From: Pachyseris speciosa
Lineage: Eukaryota; Cnidaria; Anthozoa; Scleractinia; Pachyseridae
Assembly (NCBI GenBank): GCA_016490735.1
Contig: JAEMWC010000270.1
Coordinates: forward strand, 40,001-104,000
Length of the DNA stretch: 64,000 bases
Direction of reading: 5' to 3'
The number at the start of each line of letters is the position of its first letter. Positions within the stretch are counted from its first letter, which is position 1. Made by a program: the position numbers and the translations under genes. The notes under the pieces were generated by a model. It saw nothing but the letters and a program-made list of their open reading frames with translations, ran no database searches and was not told the DNA's origin. Below, piece after piece: positions 1 to 12,500 of this stretch.

Positions 1-1508
1 TCAGAAGTTGTTGACAGGCTGGCATCTTTACGTGTTGATTTTGAAATTACATGTAATGTACTGTAACTAGAAATGAGTGTTTTTACTAATTTAATTTTGA
101 CGTTTGTTTACAATTATTCACTTCGCGTTTGCTTCGCTAAAATTTACTCTTCCGATTGTTTTGTTTTGCTAACAAAGCAAACTATCGAATGCTAAGCAAC
201 TACAGGAAAGAATTAGAAGCACGGTTTTTCTTCTCTTGATGCTGCAGTTTTTCCTTGTTGTTTTTGATTTCGTGACGAACCAGTTCATTACATTTGCAAA
301 AATTCACGAGGACCAAATTTAGCGAAAAAACTATTTAAGAATTTGCAATGCTGCATCCATGTACGACTTTTTAGATCGAAAAATGAACTAGGCGATGATT
401 CTAATTAAACCCGAATTATCACTGCAAGATGTTTTTCTAAAATGGTCATTATTACACTTGCATAATTTATTTGTGGTATATTTCAATCACACACTCAGTT
501 GCTGATGTTTGGAAGAAGCCATGGCATTTATGAAAGTAGAAAAATATATCAAGTATATTTAATATACCCAAGAGAAAATGAGGGACTTGATATACCTAAT
601 TAGGCACCAGAAAACTTTTATAATCAATGAATCATGCAATCAATTTTAATTGATAAAATAATTTATTGATTAATTGTTTTGGGAGGCCAGCTTCTAGGCC
701 AGGGCACCCTAGCCGGTATAGTTGAAATTTTTCTCAGAAAAATTCAATGCACAGACAGTACTCATATCTCGAAACAAAATCTGGAAATCCCGTAGCATTG
801 TCACATTATCGATTTATTTATAATTCCACACCCCGTTGCTTTGTAGTCTCCTCTGCACACAACTTCTTGAATACCACTGGTTCTCGGGCTTCCTCACTGC
901 CTAACTCTCTTTGCAATCGTTTTCATAACAAAAACACACGACTAGAAAGGAACTGGGGATGAGTGGATCTCTTAAAACAGGAACCCTACAGTGAGCTAGT
1001 GGACAGTGGCACCCTCCAAAGAGGCTCTAGATTCACAGACAAATACTATCCCATATATGTTCCCTAAAAAAGGCGGAAAGTCAATAAACTTAGCAAGTTA
1101 AATTTCTAACATTCCCTCACATGTGTCTTCTAGTAATACCTGTGCTACAAAGGCCTGTAGACAAAGGCTTGGCTTTGTGCAGCTTATCCACCAGTTAGCC
1201 ATAGGCACCCTTTGATTTTACACAGTTTGGTGGACTTGTAAGCCCGCGTGGCCGCCTGGCCGCTTGGCCGCCGGAGTGGCCGGTGTCGAAAATTAAAGGG
1301 GAGATTCGCTCAAGCTCACTAATCCCCGCTTTCCCTCCTGGCCACGCAGGTGAGTGGACTTGCTCTGGTTTACTTTTAAGTATTTGATCTGTGATCACCG
1401 CACCAAAAAGTCATTTCGATTCCTCCACGCTCGTCACGGGAATGTTATGACCGGGACAGTGGATACAGAAATCACGAGGCATACAACTGATTCCTACGTT
1501 GTTCGTCG
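1..1508. other. Upstream flank, no gene recognised
   Basis: AT-rich DNA before the first exon of the CD36-like gene. Only short ORFs occur and none has a recognisable domain. A GC-rich patch near 1240-1290 carries repeated GGCCGCC/CTTGGCC words and could belong to a repeat or to the distal promoter; I cannot tell which. Confidence 0.5.
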
Positions 1509-1517
1509 TATAAAAAA
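1509..1517 (+). promoter_or_regulatory. Probable TATA box of the CD36-like gene
   Basis: TATAAAAAA lies 94 bases upstream of the ATG at 1603. A start of transcription about 25-35 bases downstream (around 1535-1545, CGCACTCACC) would give a 5' UTR of roughly 60 bases with no upstream ATG seen. This is inferred from position and motif only. Confidence 0.5.
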
Positions 1518-1602
1518 CTGCGCCTAAGATCTGCTTCGCACTCACCATTCAAATTTTATAGTAAAGTTTTATCCATCTATTTGTCATTTTCTTTCTTTCA
1601 TA

Positions 1603-4600
1603 ATGTGTTGCGGTTTCTGTAGCCGAAAAGCCTTGACAATCATTTTTGCGGCCTCTGGAGTCGTTCTCCTTGTCCTCGGTTTGGTGTTCAGCGTTGGCGG
1701 AGGTTTTGACAAACTCATTGCGCATGAAGTGAAAGAGGTAAGCAGCTGAAAGATTCCTGTGAAAATTTTGTCATAAACACGGCAAAATTTACAATGTTGT
1801 GGTCGTATGGGGGCACATAAACACACAGGCGCGCTCGTTTTATCAGCACAGGACAGCAATGAAATCAAATTACCATGGGACACAAGGCTACTCCAATTGA
1901 ATACAGTCGGCTTCGAATTGTCCGATCAAACCGACATCCAAAAACTTTTAATTATTGGCTTGTCCTCTTTCAAGTTTTATTACCACTGAACTGATGTCAT
2001 CGCTCTTATTCATCATTATTTTATTCAGTTTTAATTCTTATTTAATCTGTACATGAGTAAAAAATGGTCATCTCAAAACGTTTTTCGTTGCAAATTCTTT
2101 TCGTTCATGATAATGAGATGCCGCACACACTCTTCAGCAACTTCAAATTAACTACTTAATTTCTCCTAATTTTTTTGAATGTAACATTTTATTGCCATGG
2201 CCTAATGAGTTTAAAATTTTTTGTTTGTTGTGAAATCGTATCAATGAAATTGCTACACAGCGCTTAACCTGACGGGTTAGTGACCTCCTCGTGTGATGTC
2301 GAATTACTTTCTTATCACATCATCTTCTTGCAAGTCATTTTCGCGTCAATTCTAAATCTCGCTATTTTAGAATAGTTAAGACTATTACGATAAATAACAT
2401 TTTTTAAACAACTGATTTTAAAACACGTTAAAATACGTTGCTTGTTCTTATGCTATGTTTTGTCAATACATGCACACAACGCACGATGCCGCACCAAGTC
2501 AAGTTTTGGCACGTGTGTCATGCGTTCGATGCCACGTGCATCACGAGTATTCAAAATGCTTGTCTTCGTTCAAAAGCCATTCATTTTCACACTAAATATG
2601 TTAGGATGATAAATAAATTTGGAGATTTGATACTGCAATTTCAGAGTTTTCACTTGGTTAAGGGCCTAAATTAAACGGGTATGTGCCGCCAAAAAGCGTA
2701 TTGTTTTCAGTCTTGAATCTTAAACAAAGTATATAATTTCACTATTTAGCGTCTTGAAAGGGGTCTTTCTGGACCGGAAGCCTTGAACATGGTCAGAACT
2801 TTCGCCGTGCACGGTCTACATGTGCGGGTACCAACAATTTCTTTTTCTTGATGTCAGTTAAAAAACTAATACTTTCTGCATGTGAAATGAAAACAAATCG
2901 GTGTAGAGAAATGAACGGATTTTGTCTTAAACAGGTTCTTAAACAGAGTTCGGCGGTAAATCTCCACCTGAACTTCCCTTAAGTGACCCCGGTGGGGGCA
3001 TACGGGGATCTTGTGTGACCATTCGTATTATCCAAATATAAAGGATGTATATTCCATTCAACTTAAATTAAAATTTCGCCAGCTCCGTATTAGGATTAAA
3101 AGCTCGAATTGAATGTTAACTTGCCTCATGTGGTTTTTGCTGTCGTTCTTACCTGCTGATGACACAAACGAACGTTAGATGTAATCCTAGCACTGAGGCA
3201 TAAGACAGACTCGGAATTGACCGGGATCACCCTTCTGCCGGGATTAAAACTTCTATTTTTGCCGTAAGGCCAGTGCTGTCAGTTCAGAAATATGGTGAAA
3301 GAAGTTTGCACTTCTATAGATTTCTTCACAACAAAGTTACCAAGAAAATATACACAAGGAAATTACAAGACGCATGAGTTCGACATACCGTCTCTCCATA
3401 AGACACCAGCAAAATAAATAAATAAATAAATAAATAAATAAGCCAGATTAGTAAATATTCCCAGCTGAGATAACACTTAGACAATATTATCACCCTTGAA
3501 CATTTAAAGGCAAAGCAAAAGTATTGCCTTTGCAACGCCTTCAGGTTTCATGTGATTCGTCCTGCCATGATTTTTGACCAAATTTCAGAGTGCTGTTTTG
3601 TTTTCATAAAGCAAAGCAGTAAATAGACATTAAATTTTCCCTGAAGATTTGTCTCATTAGTATGTAGAACATATTAAACATGACAGGAGCTTTGTGGTAC
3701 TCTAGTTAGTTAAATTTTTAGACTTTCAATGACGTGCATTACATATATGGAGGGCAGCAATCATCTATCCGGGGAAGAGGGACCCTAAAGACTGATCAAG
3801 ATGCGGTCATTTCAGGTTTCTGGACTCGTCCACTCCTAAATTTTCGACAACAATATCTACCCGGCGTTTGTTTGACATTGATTTGTTTTTGTCTTTGTTT
3901 GTTTTGTTGTTTTTTTTGCACTTTGTTAGGAAGTGGAATTGAAACCTGACAGTTTAGTGTATAAAGAATGGGAAAAAGCATCCACTCCTATTTACATGCA
4001 GTACTTTATGTTTAACTTGACAAATCCAGATGAAGTGATGGAGGATGGAGCAACTCCAAATGTAACACAAATAGGGCCTTATTCCTACAAGTAAGTAATA
4101 TCGTCAGCACCTGTTTCAAGCTTTAAGCAAACCTGTATGCAACCAACGTTTAACAGAACAGTGTTCGATAATTCGGCCGCGAGGATCAGTCAGTCATAGG
4201 GCTGCAAGAATACACCGGTGCACCGCGATCTTTCTTGTCGCGATACAAATATCGATATTTGAACAGCATATCGCGGTATTAAGATGCAATAAAATGTTCT
4301 ATATAAGCAATGAAAAATTGCTGTCTTTTATCAGTCCTTGCACAAATTCTGCATTGTAGCCATTGTATAATGATTTATTAAACAAATGGAGAAGCAAAAT
4401 CCATCCTTTTTGCATCGTATTCGCGTGTTACGTATTATTCTAGATGGTGGAGAAACAAATGTATGCGTAGTTCCAATACGTTGGTAAGATTAGTTGGTTA
4501 CTTGTAACATGCAATAATGTATTGCATCGTCTTGTGTGTCGTACCGTGGCAACTGTATCGAGGTATGTATCGTATCGTGAGAAAATGTATTATTGCAGTC

Positions 4601-6358
4601 CTAGTCGGTCCGTCAGTCAGTCAGTCATTCCGTCAGTCGTTCAGTCAAGTCAGTCAGTCAGCCAGTCAGTCAGACAGTCATTCCATCAGTCAGTCAGTCA
4701 GTCATTCAGCCAGTCAGCCAGTCAGTCAGTCAGTCAGTCAGTCAGCCAGTCAGCCAGTCAGCCAGTCAGTCCGTCATTCAGTCATTCAGTCATTCAGTCA
4801 GTCAGTCAGTCAGTCAGTCAGTCAGTCCAGTCAGCCAGTCAGTCCGTCATTCAGTCATTCAGTCATTCAGTCAGTCAGTCAGTCATTCAGCCAGTCAGTC
4901 AGTCAGTCAGTCAGTCAGCCAGTCAGTTAGTCAGTCAGTCAGCCAGTCAGTCCGTCATTCAGTCATTCAGTCATTCAGTCAGTCAGTCCGTCAGTCAGTC
5001 AGTCAGCCAGTCAGTCCGTCATTCCGTCATTCAGTCAGTCAGCCAGTCAACCAACCAGCCAGTCAGTCAGTCAGTCAGTCAGTCAGTCAGCCAGTCAGTT
5101 AGTCAGTCAGTCAGTCAGTCAGCCAGTCAGTTAGTCAGTCAGTCAGTCAGTCAACCAGTCAGTTAGTCAGTCAGTCAGTCAGTCAGTCAGTTATTCAGTC
5201 AGTCAGTCAGTTACTCGGTCTGTCGGTCAGTCATCAGTCATTCAGTCATATAGAGGCTATATAGAGGACGAACGACACTTATTGATGTCAGTCAATCAAT
5301 CAGTCAGTCAGTCAGTCGTTTGTTGACTTTGTTCGCCTGTTCGTTTATTCAATCAATCTCTCATAAATTTATTTCAATATCAGTTGGACGACAAATGGTG
5401 TCAGTAGGATTATGAAAAAAGTACTCCATTAACTTAATTGTAAATAATCGATCTTGATAAACTGCGAAGTTTTCGCATTGAACGGGACAGCACAAATTGT
5501 GGTCTTTACCGCATAGCTTCAAATCAGGAATCTGAAATAAGCAGTTTTAAATCTAAAATTTCATTTCTTGTGTGCCTATTTTTTTTGGCAGAGAAATCAA
5601 CAGTTTTAAATCTAAAATTTCTTTCTTTTTGTGCTTATTATTATTATTATTATTTATTTTTTTTTGCAGAGAAATCAGATCAAATAAAGTAATTAACTGG
5701 ACCAGCGATGATAGCATCGTGACTTTCATGCCAAACAGAACATACATTTTTGATCCAGAGACATCTTGTTCTGGCTGTGATGACAAAAAAGACTCTTTCG
5801 TGACTGTCAACATCCCTCTGCTGGTAAGAAGATTGGAAACTCGTCTCCAAGGCCTTTATCTAGCCTTCTTTAAAAGGAGAACGAAAGAAGGGGACCTAGG
5901 AACGAGTTTCTTATTATTGTGGGTTACTTGTTTGTGTTTATCTATGGTTCATTCCGTCTGTGTTTATACCTCAGTTGAGCTGATTAAGCCGAAAATAACA
6001 AACCAGAAAGAAGCTCATCTTTGGGGAAATACTTTCGTTCTCTTTTTCACACATTCATCCATCCATCCGTGCGTCCGTCCAACCGTCCGTTCGTTCATTC
6101 AGCCGCAGTCAGTATTGGCTGATTCAGTCCTTCTTTGATATTCAGTCATTCCTTCCTATACATCAAATATTCATTTAGATTGATTGTTGGTAGGTTCATT
6201 GCTTGATTACTTGATTAATTGACTGATTGATTGATTGATTGATTGATCGATCTGTTGGTTGGTTGATTGGTTAGTTGTTTGATCGATTGATTGATTAATT
6301 GGTAGGTTGGTTGGTTGATTGGCTAGTTGAGTGATCGATTGATTGGTTGGTTGGTTAG

Positions 6359-6390
<32 letters not shown>

Positions 6391-9300
6391 CCGGGTTGGT
6401 TGGTTGGTTGGCTGGCTGGCTGGTTGATTGATTGTTTGATTGATTGATTGAGGTGCTGGAAAGGCTGGAGGAATGTAGCCAATTTTCACTTGACATGATT
6501 TTCAGTTTAACGGCGTAAAATTCATGGAGACCATTAAGACAGTCAAAGATCTATTTCGGGTTACTGAATGTCAGCGCTACACACTTTTACTTCGATTTTC
6601 ACTATCTGCAGACTGTGGCGTTAAAGTTAAAGAACACGGACCTCACAAATTACACTAAGTGCTTGGGAATACTTCAGAACGTAGCTGATGCTTATTTAGT
6701 TAAGCTGTTCCAAAGCAAGACGGTATATGAACTTCTCTGGGGATATACTGACGACTTACTTAACACAATAGTAAATATGAATACTCCATATTGTCCAAGC
6801 GATGCAGCCAAGGGAGCCTCGTCATTTGTTCAGTTACAGGTGCGTAGCGCTATTTAACATTTCTTTTGTTGCCTAAGTGTCGACAATTATAAAACAGTAC
6901 TCAATTCTGATTGGTTGACAGTTACAATTAACCCCAAGCTGTACTTCCAAGGAGCGTCTATTAATTTCCATGGCAACAGTGCAACAGCACAGGCCAACGC
7001 GGCGAGTTTGAACGTCGACAAAAAAAAAGGCCTATAATCATTTTAAAGTAAGTTCCATTGAAGACGAGCTTTTCTGAAACTTTAAAAAAGGCAAGCAATG
7101 GTAATAAAATTAATTAATTAGTTGGTTAATTGATTAACCTCTTGTTCCCGACGTGGATCAATGTTTGGTGTAGTTAGGGTGAACAATGGAGAGCAATATC
7201 AATCACAGTTTTCTTGAATCTATGTTAAGAGAAAAAAAAAATCGCACAAAATTCTCGTCCGATTTGCGATTATTATGAAATCGTAATTTTGAAAGTCCTC
7301 TTATTTCAGTCGCCTAAAGGCCCCTGTACTTTTTAGAAACTTCAAAATCACTCGCATCTGTCAATCAATTAACTTTTAATTACAAGGAGAATATGGTGGG
7401 CGAGTAGTTAATTTTGGTACACTTCTATGCCGCCATCGTTTGCAAAACATCCGACGATAACCAGAAAGGGAAATGAACAAAAGCCTGACATATCTAAGTT
7501 TCAACTGCTTCCATACGGTAATGCTCTCCTTGGCAAGTTGGTGATTAACAAATTTATGTCATGTTCTCGTGTGTACGAAAAACCCTGTTAAGATCTTTTC
7601 TCAGTCCAGTCTAACTATCCTTTGCTCAAAAAACAGGCAAAACAGTTGCTCAACCCGTTAATCAGGGAAACGTTTTCAGCAACAGTTTTCCTGGCCAATC
7701 ACATGGCGAAGCAATACAAAACCAAAGCAAACCGCTCTAATCAAGTTTCAGATTACAATTACAATCAGTTTGAGGTAGGCTTAAACAGAATACAAGACTC
7801 CTTAAAAAAGCCACCTATTAGCATATCATTAAATGAAGAAATAATTAAGTAGATAATTAAAATATGTAATAAATAATTTATGAACGCTTATCAGTGAAAC
7901 CTACTATAAATGGACTAATAAGTTATTTAACTACTCTCTAAAGTGTTTTCATAGTTTTTCAGCCAATTTTCCGTTCTTGCTTGTTTGATGTTTATTAGTA
8001 CAACAACACATATTATGGCATCAGTGCTGTTAACACCGGACAAGTTGACATAGAGGAACTGGAGAAATTCACCATGTGGAGAGGAGAATCGTAAGCAGTT
8101 AAAATCGCTGTAATTTATTTAATTCGATAGGCGGGTAATCTCAGTAATCTTTTATTCCTAATCAAGCAAGGAAAGTGGTGACCGTGAAAGTAGCGTGACT
8201 TTGCAAAATGCATCAGCATACTCGATCATTTAACGTCTGAGATTGCACTGCACAACTTTACAACTGTATTCATACTGACTGATACGAAACGTTATCTACA
8301 TAAGGGGTATCGAATGGTCCCTTAAAATTTTGAAGTGCTCGCAAAATTGGCCTTTGCTCGATTTGCTCGCAAAATTTTGACGAGTGCTCGCTTACTCGTG
8401 CTCGCAAAGTTTTTTTTGCTACTGCTCACATGCTCGGATTCTCGGCGTTGAAATTTCCTCGGGCGATCGAAAATCAGCGAAAATTCCGGTAAATCCTTAT
8501 TCCTTTGGTTTTTTGGTACAGAAATAAATGCGTTTCTACGTGCACGTGGTACTAAACACCTTTGAATATGGCAGTCAAGTTCAGTTAAAAGCATGGGACA
8601 ATACTGGAAACTAAATAAGTTAACATTCATCATGAATATCCAATATGAAGATTGAAACCATACATGCACCTGAAAGACGCATTTGAAAAGACATTTCACA
8701 TTTCTTCGACGTGGTCTTTCTGCTTGACAAATTAAGTTCAGTAGAACAACGTCAGTTCGCGGTCGAACTCCTTTCATGTCTTAAAGGTGGGTCGCTGTTA
8801 GCTACTGTGCGGTCATGCCGCGGTATGCGATACTCCGGTCCGGGAAAAAAGTCACTGTAATTATATTTCTATCAAAGCCTACATTTCTACTAATGTATAG
8901 CAGCTAATACAGTGTAGTTTGCACCCAGTGACGTTTTATTGAAAGTGACGCACGCACGAATTTTTCCCGAAACCGGCACCAGCGAAGGAAGGGAGTAAAA
9001 AGAGGGTTTTGAAATAGAATAGTGCTATTCAACTGTCCCTGCCGGTCAGGTCTGAATTGTTGAGAATGGTCTCATTCCAGGTACATCTTGGCCCGTGTTA
9101 GCTCCTTGAAACTCCTAAAATAATCTATATTGCTTTGAATCTTTTCAGTCAGTGGTGAAACCTCAGGAAAGTAAGGGAAACTAGGGGAGCAGGGTTGGCG
9201 CAGTGGTGAAAGCGCTCGCCTTCCACCAATGTGTCCCGGGTTCGATTTCCGGACTCGGCATCATAAGTGCGCTGAGTTTGTTGGTTCTCTACTCTGCTCC

Positions 9301-9556
9301 GAGAGGTTTTTCTCCGGGTACTCCGGTTTTCCCCTCTGGCCAAAAACCAAGATTTGATTTGATTTGATTTGATTTGATTTAGCGTTGATTTGCTTTAGTC
9401 TCCCCAATTAGTAGAGCATCTGTGCTCAGCTAGAAAGATTTGAGACTTTAATAAAGTTGTTGTTGTTGTTGTTTTTGTTCTTTTTCGTTCTTTTTCTTCT
9501 TCTTCTTCTTCTTCTTCTTCTTCTTCTTCTTCTTCTTCTTCTTCTTCTTCTTCTTC

Positions 9557-9588
<32 letters not shown>

Positions 9589-12500
9589 CAACCTCCTATC
9601 ATTGAAATGTACTGAAGCTAAATGTTAGACTAAATGCTAATGTTGTGCGACCAAAGAAGATTATAAAACGAAAATACCGGTATGTAAAATAAAAATCATA
9701 CCTTGCATTTCACAAGAACTTCAAATTAAAAGCGACTTTAAAGCTTCTGAGAGTGAAATCCAGTGAACAGCGTAAAGCTACCAGACGTAGCCCTCACTTC
9801 CACGTGAAAACATGGTATAATTTGGCATAAAACGTGGCATAATTAGCTATGATTGGTTGGTGTGGAGGTACCAGTCAGGCTACTTGGCGCACTTCAATAA
9901 AAAAAAATGTAAAAATTACAAAAAAGAGGGATTGCTGCCAGCGGATTCTAGAGGAGAATTTATGAAGTACTCATTGCTCGCCAGATACATTTTCCTAAAG
10001 TCCTCGCTGCTCGCAAGACAAATTTCATCACTGCTTGTGCTCGCAAAATAAAACGCAGTGCTCGTATGCTCGCAAATGCTCGCAGAGACCATTCGATACC
10101 CCTTACATAGAATCCAGATAGAGTACTTTTTATTTGAGTGTCGAAACTTTCTCGCGTTAACTTTGGTCTTGCATTTCTTCGAACTGTGATTTGCCGACAA
10201 ACCCAATCATGACTTCCACGTCGAGACCATTTTCCCGCGCTTGGCGCCGGCTACATGTAATGCACATGTCATCGGCTTCCCCGTGAGGTCGACCCCCGGG
10301 ATAACCAGAGGAACTGTAAAATCAGTCAAGCAAACTTGAGGAATTTCCCTTGGGAGTCGGGGAATCTCGCATGACAAATCCCCTGGGTGAGGTGTCTCTC
10401 AGCAGAAAATCCGCCTGACATCCTTTACAAACTCGTGTTTTTCCCCACCCCCTAATATTTGATCGTAAAACAATGTCGTTTTTTTCCCTACCCTCGGGAA
10501 ACGAATCCGATCCATCTCTTTGTATTCCCCCACATATCTCCCTGGTTGGCCCGGGGTTCGACCCCTCGGAGAAACCGATGACATGTGCATAATTGCTTCA
10601 AATTCTGATTGGTTCATTGCACTGATTGCGTCCCCTTGCTTTACGACACTCAACTGAGATTTGCTCTAAATTATATTACGAAAAGCAAGAGGGCAAGCTT
10701 CTTTGTTTGTTTATTTATTTATTTATTTTCCATCTTCACAATATTTACAAGTATTACTCCTAAGTAGTGGTGAGAAGACCTCAGGAAACCACAAGGCTTA
10801 TATGAGGCCACCTCGAAGGACAATATTAGATTAAAACTTGGTGTTGTGTGAGTGCGGCATGACAGATTCAAGATTGTTTAAATAAAAAATTCTAACATTT
10901 GAGGTTACCATCTTAAGGTTACCGTGTACCTTCAGGGGTGTCTGTAATCTAAGGGCTGTAGCGGCTCTCGATTACAGGCCAGATCTGATCAGAAACCCCA
11001 TTAAAGCTAATTGAACTAGCTATTCGAATATTTCATTAATTTTATAAGAAACTGAATTAATGAATGCTCCGTCGAGTCTAAACTCGAAGGTCTAAATTAT
11101 ATTTTGAAAGCTACAACTGTAAACGTGATTTTTGTATTTAGAGAATTTGATATTTTTCTGAAAGTCTGAAACCCAGAAGCTAAAACATTAAAAAAACCGG
11201 TTGGGGTTTTCCTATATTCGATTGCGTTCAATAGTTACAGAACATTTTCAAATTCGCTAAAAACAAAAAACAAACAAAAAAATACGGACTGACTTCACGG
11301 AAATGGCTCTCACCGAAAAACTGCTTAATTGAATTATTTATTTCCCCGACCGGTTTTTGTTGAAGATAAGTTAATCAAGCGGCTGTCCAAATTTGATCAC
11401 AATCGAACAAATCGCCCTTGAGTTGTAACTCTCGAAAGTGTCCCCTTCAAGACAAAACTACACTTTGCGAAAACAGCGCTTTAAAAAAATCGTCACCTCA
11501 CAAACAGACACTACCCCCGAAACACCTATGGCGCGTTTTTAGGGTCAAAATTAAAAATAAAAACTTTTTTCAAGATGACTTTCGAATTGCAACTCTTGTG
11601 GGATGATTAATTGCTAATGTAGTTTCTTTTGACATTTTTTGCGAAAACTTGCTTCTTTCTGCACGTCCATGGCGTACAGACATAAACATACGCAGGCTAT
11701 TTTCCGAACATAAGAATGACTTTACACGCAAGATTATTTCCGAAATATCAAAACTCTTACCACAAAAATTCTTTATAAAGCTCTGTTTCTAATACATCAA
11801 CGTAAGACACCCGCAAGCGATAAAAAATACCAGCATCGAATTACTATTGAATTACATGTCTTTCCCCAAATTTTCTGCGAATTAACTCACCACGCAAATT
11901 TTCTGCAAAAAATCAACCTGGCGTTCCAGTCTTGAATGTCACGTGATATCAACTTTCCCATGATGCCCTGAGGCCCACACGTCACACAATTTGTCACATC
12001 TGGAAACTTGGTTGGGTTGTTCTTTATCGATCGTTTCTTTATTTCCATCGTTCTTTATCAGCTACAATGGATCCAAATTTACTACGCGAGTGCGCGCAGC
12101 GCCTGTTGGAGACGTGATAGGAAGTAAATGACAGGCCTGCACGGACTCCTTCAGTGTGGTTTTAGCGGTTGCCTCGCATAAGAGCCTTAAAAGAAATATT
12201 AAATTTTCGCTCTGACGAGTGTATCTTTAAGAGATTTACCTATTTTGTATGATATTATCGGAGTTTTAGGATATATCATTCTCAGCAGTGGCTGATTTTG
12301 TATAAAACTCCAGTGTTCCATCAGTATCTGTTTAAGGTTTCTAACTGCTGGGTGGTACGTGGTGACAAAAGGCAAAAATCTCTCGTGATCTTTTTTCTTT
12401 TGTTTAAGGGCCGATGGTCTAGAGGCAAAGTTGACCCCTGACAGACACCTTTCTATTATTGGTTTTGGATAGCCGCGCGCTCTCAGGCGTTGTTTGAATT

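Larger units (their letters stand above)
8302..10104. mobile_element. 1.8-kb TIR DNA transposon remnant in intron 5
   Basis: The 18-base inverted repeat AAGGGGTATCGAATGGTC opens at 8302 and its reverse complement closes at 10104. Both ends are flanked by ACAT (8298-8301 and 10105-10108), a possible 4-bp target duplication. Subterminal regions on both sides carry repeated GCTCGCAAA words (8338-8420 and 9975-10085). An unrecognised 151-codon ORF (8322-8777, minus) is not transposase-like. A SINE and a TTC/TTA microsatellite lie nested inside, which accounts for part of its length. Confidence 0.7.

Noticed and set aside
4517..5166. Long Ser/Val/Gln reading frames
   Set aside because: They are translations of the CAGT tetranucleotide repeat in more than one frame and have no codon structure of a gene.
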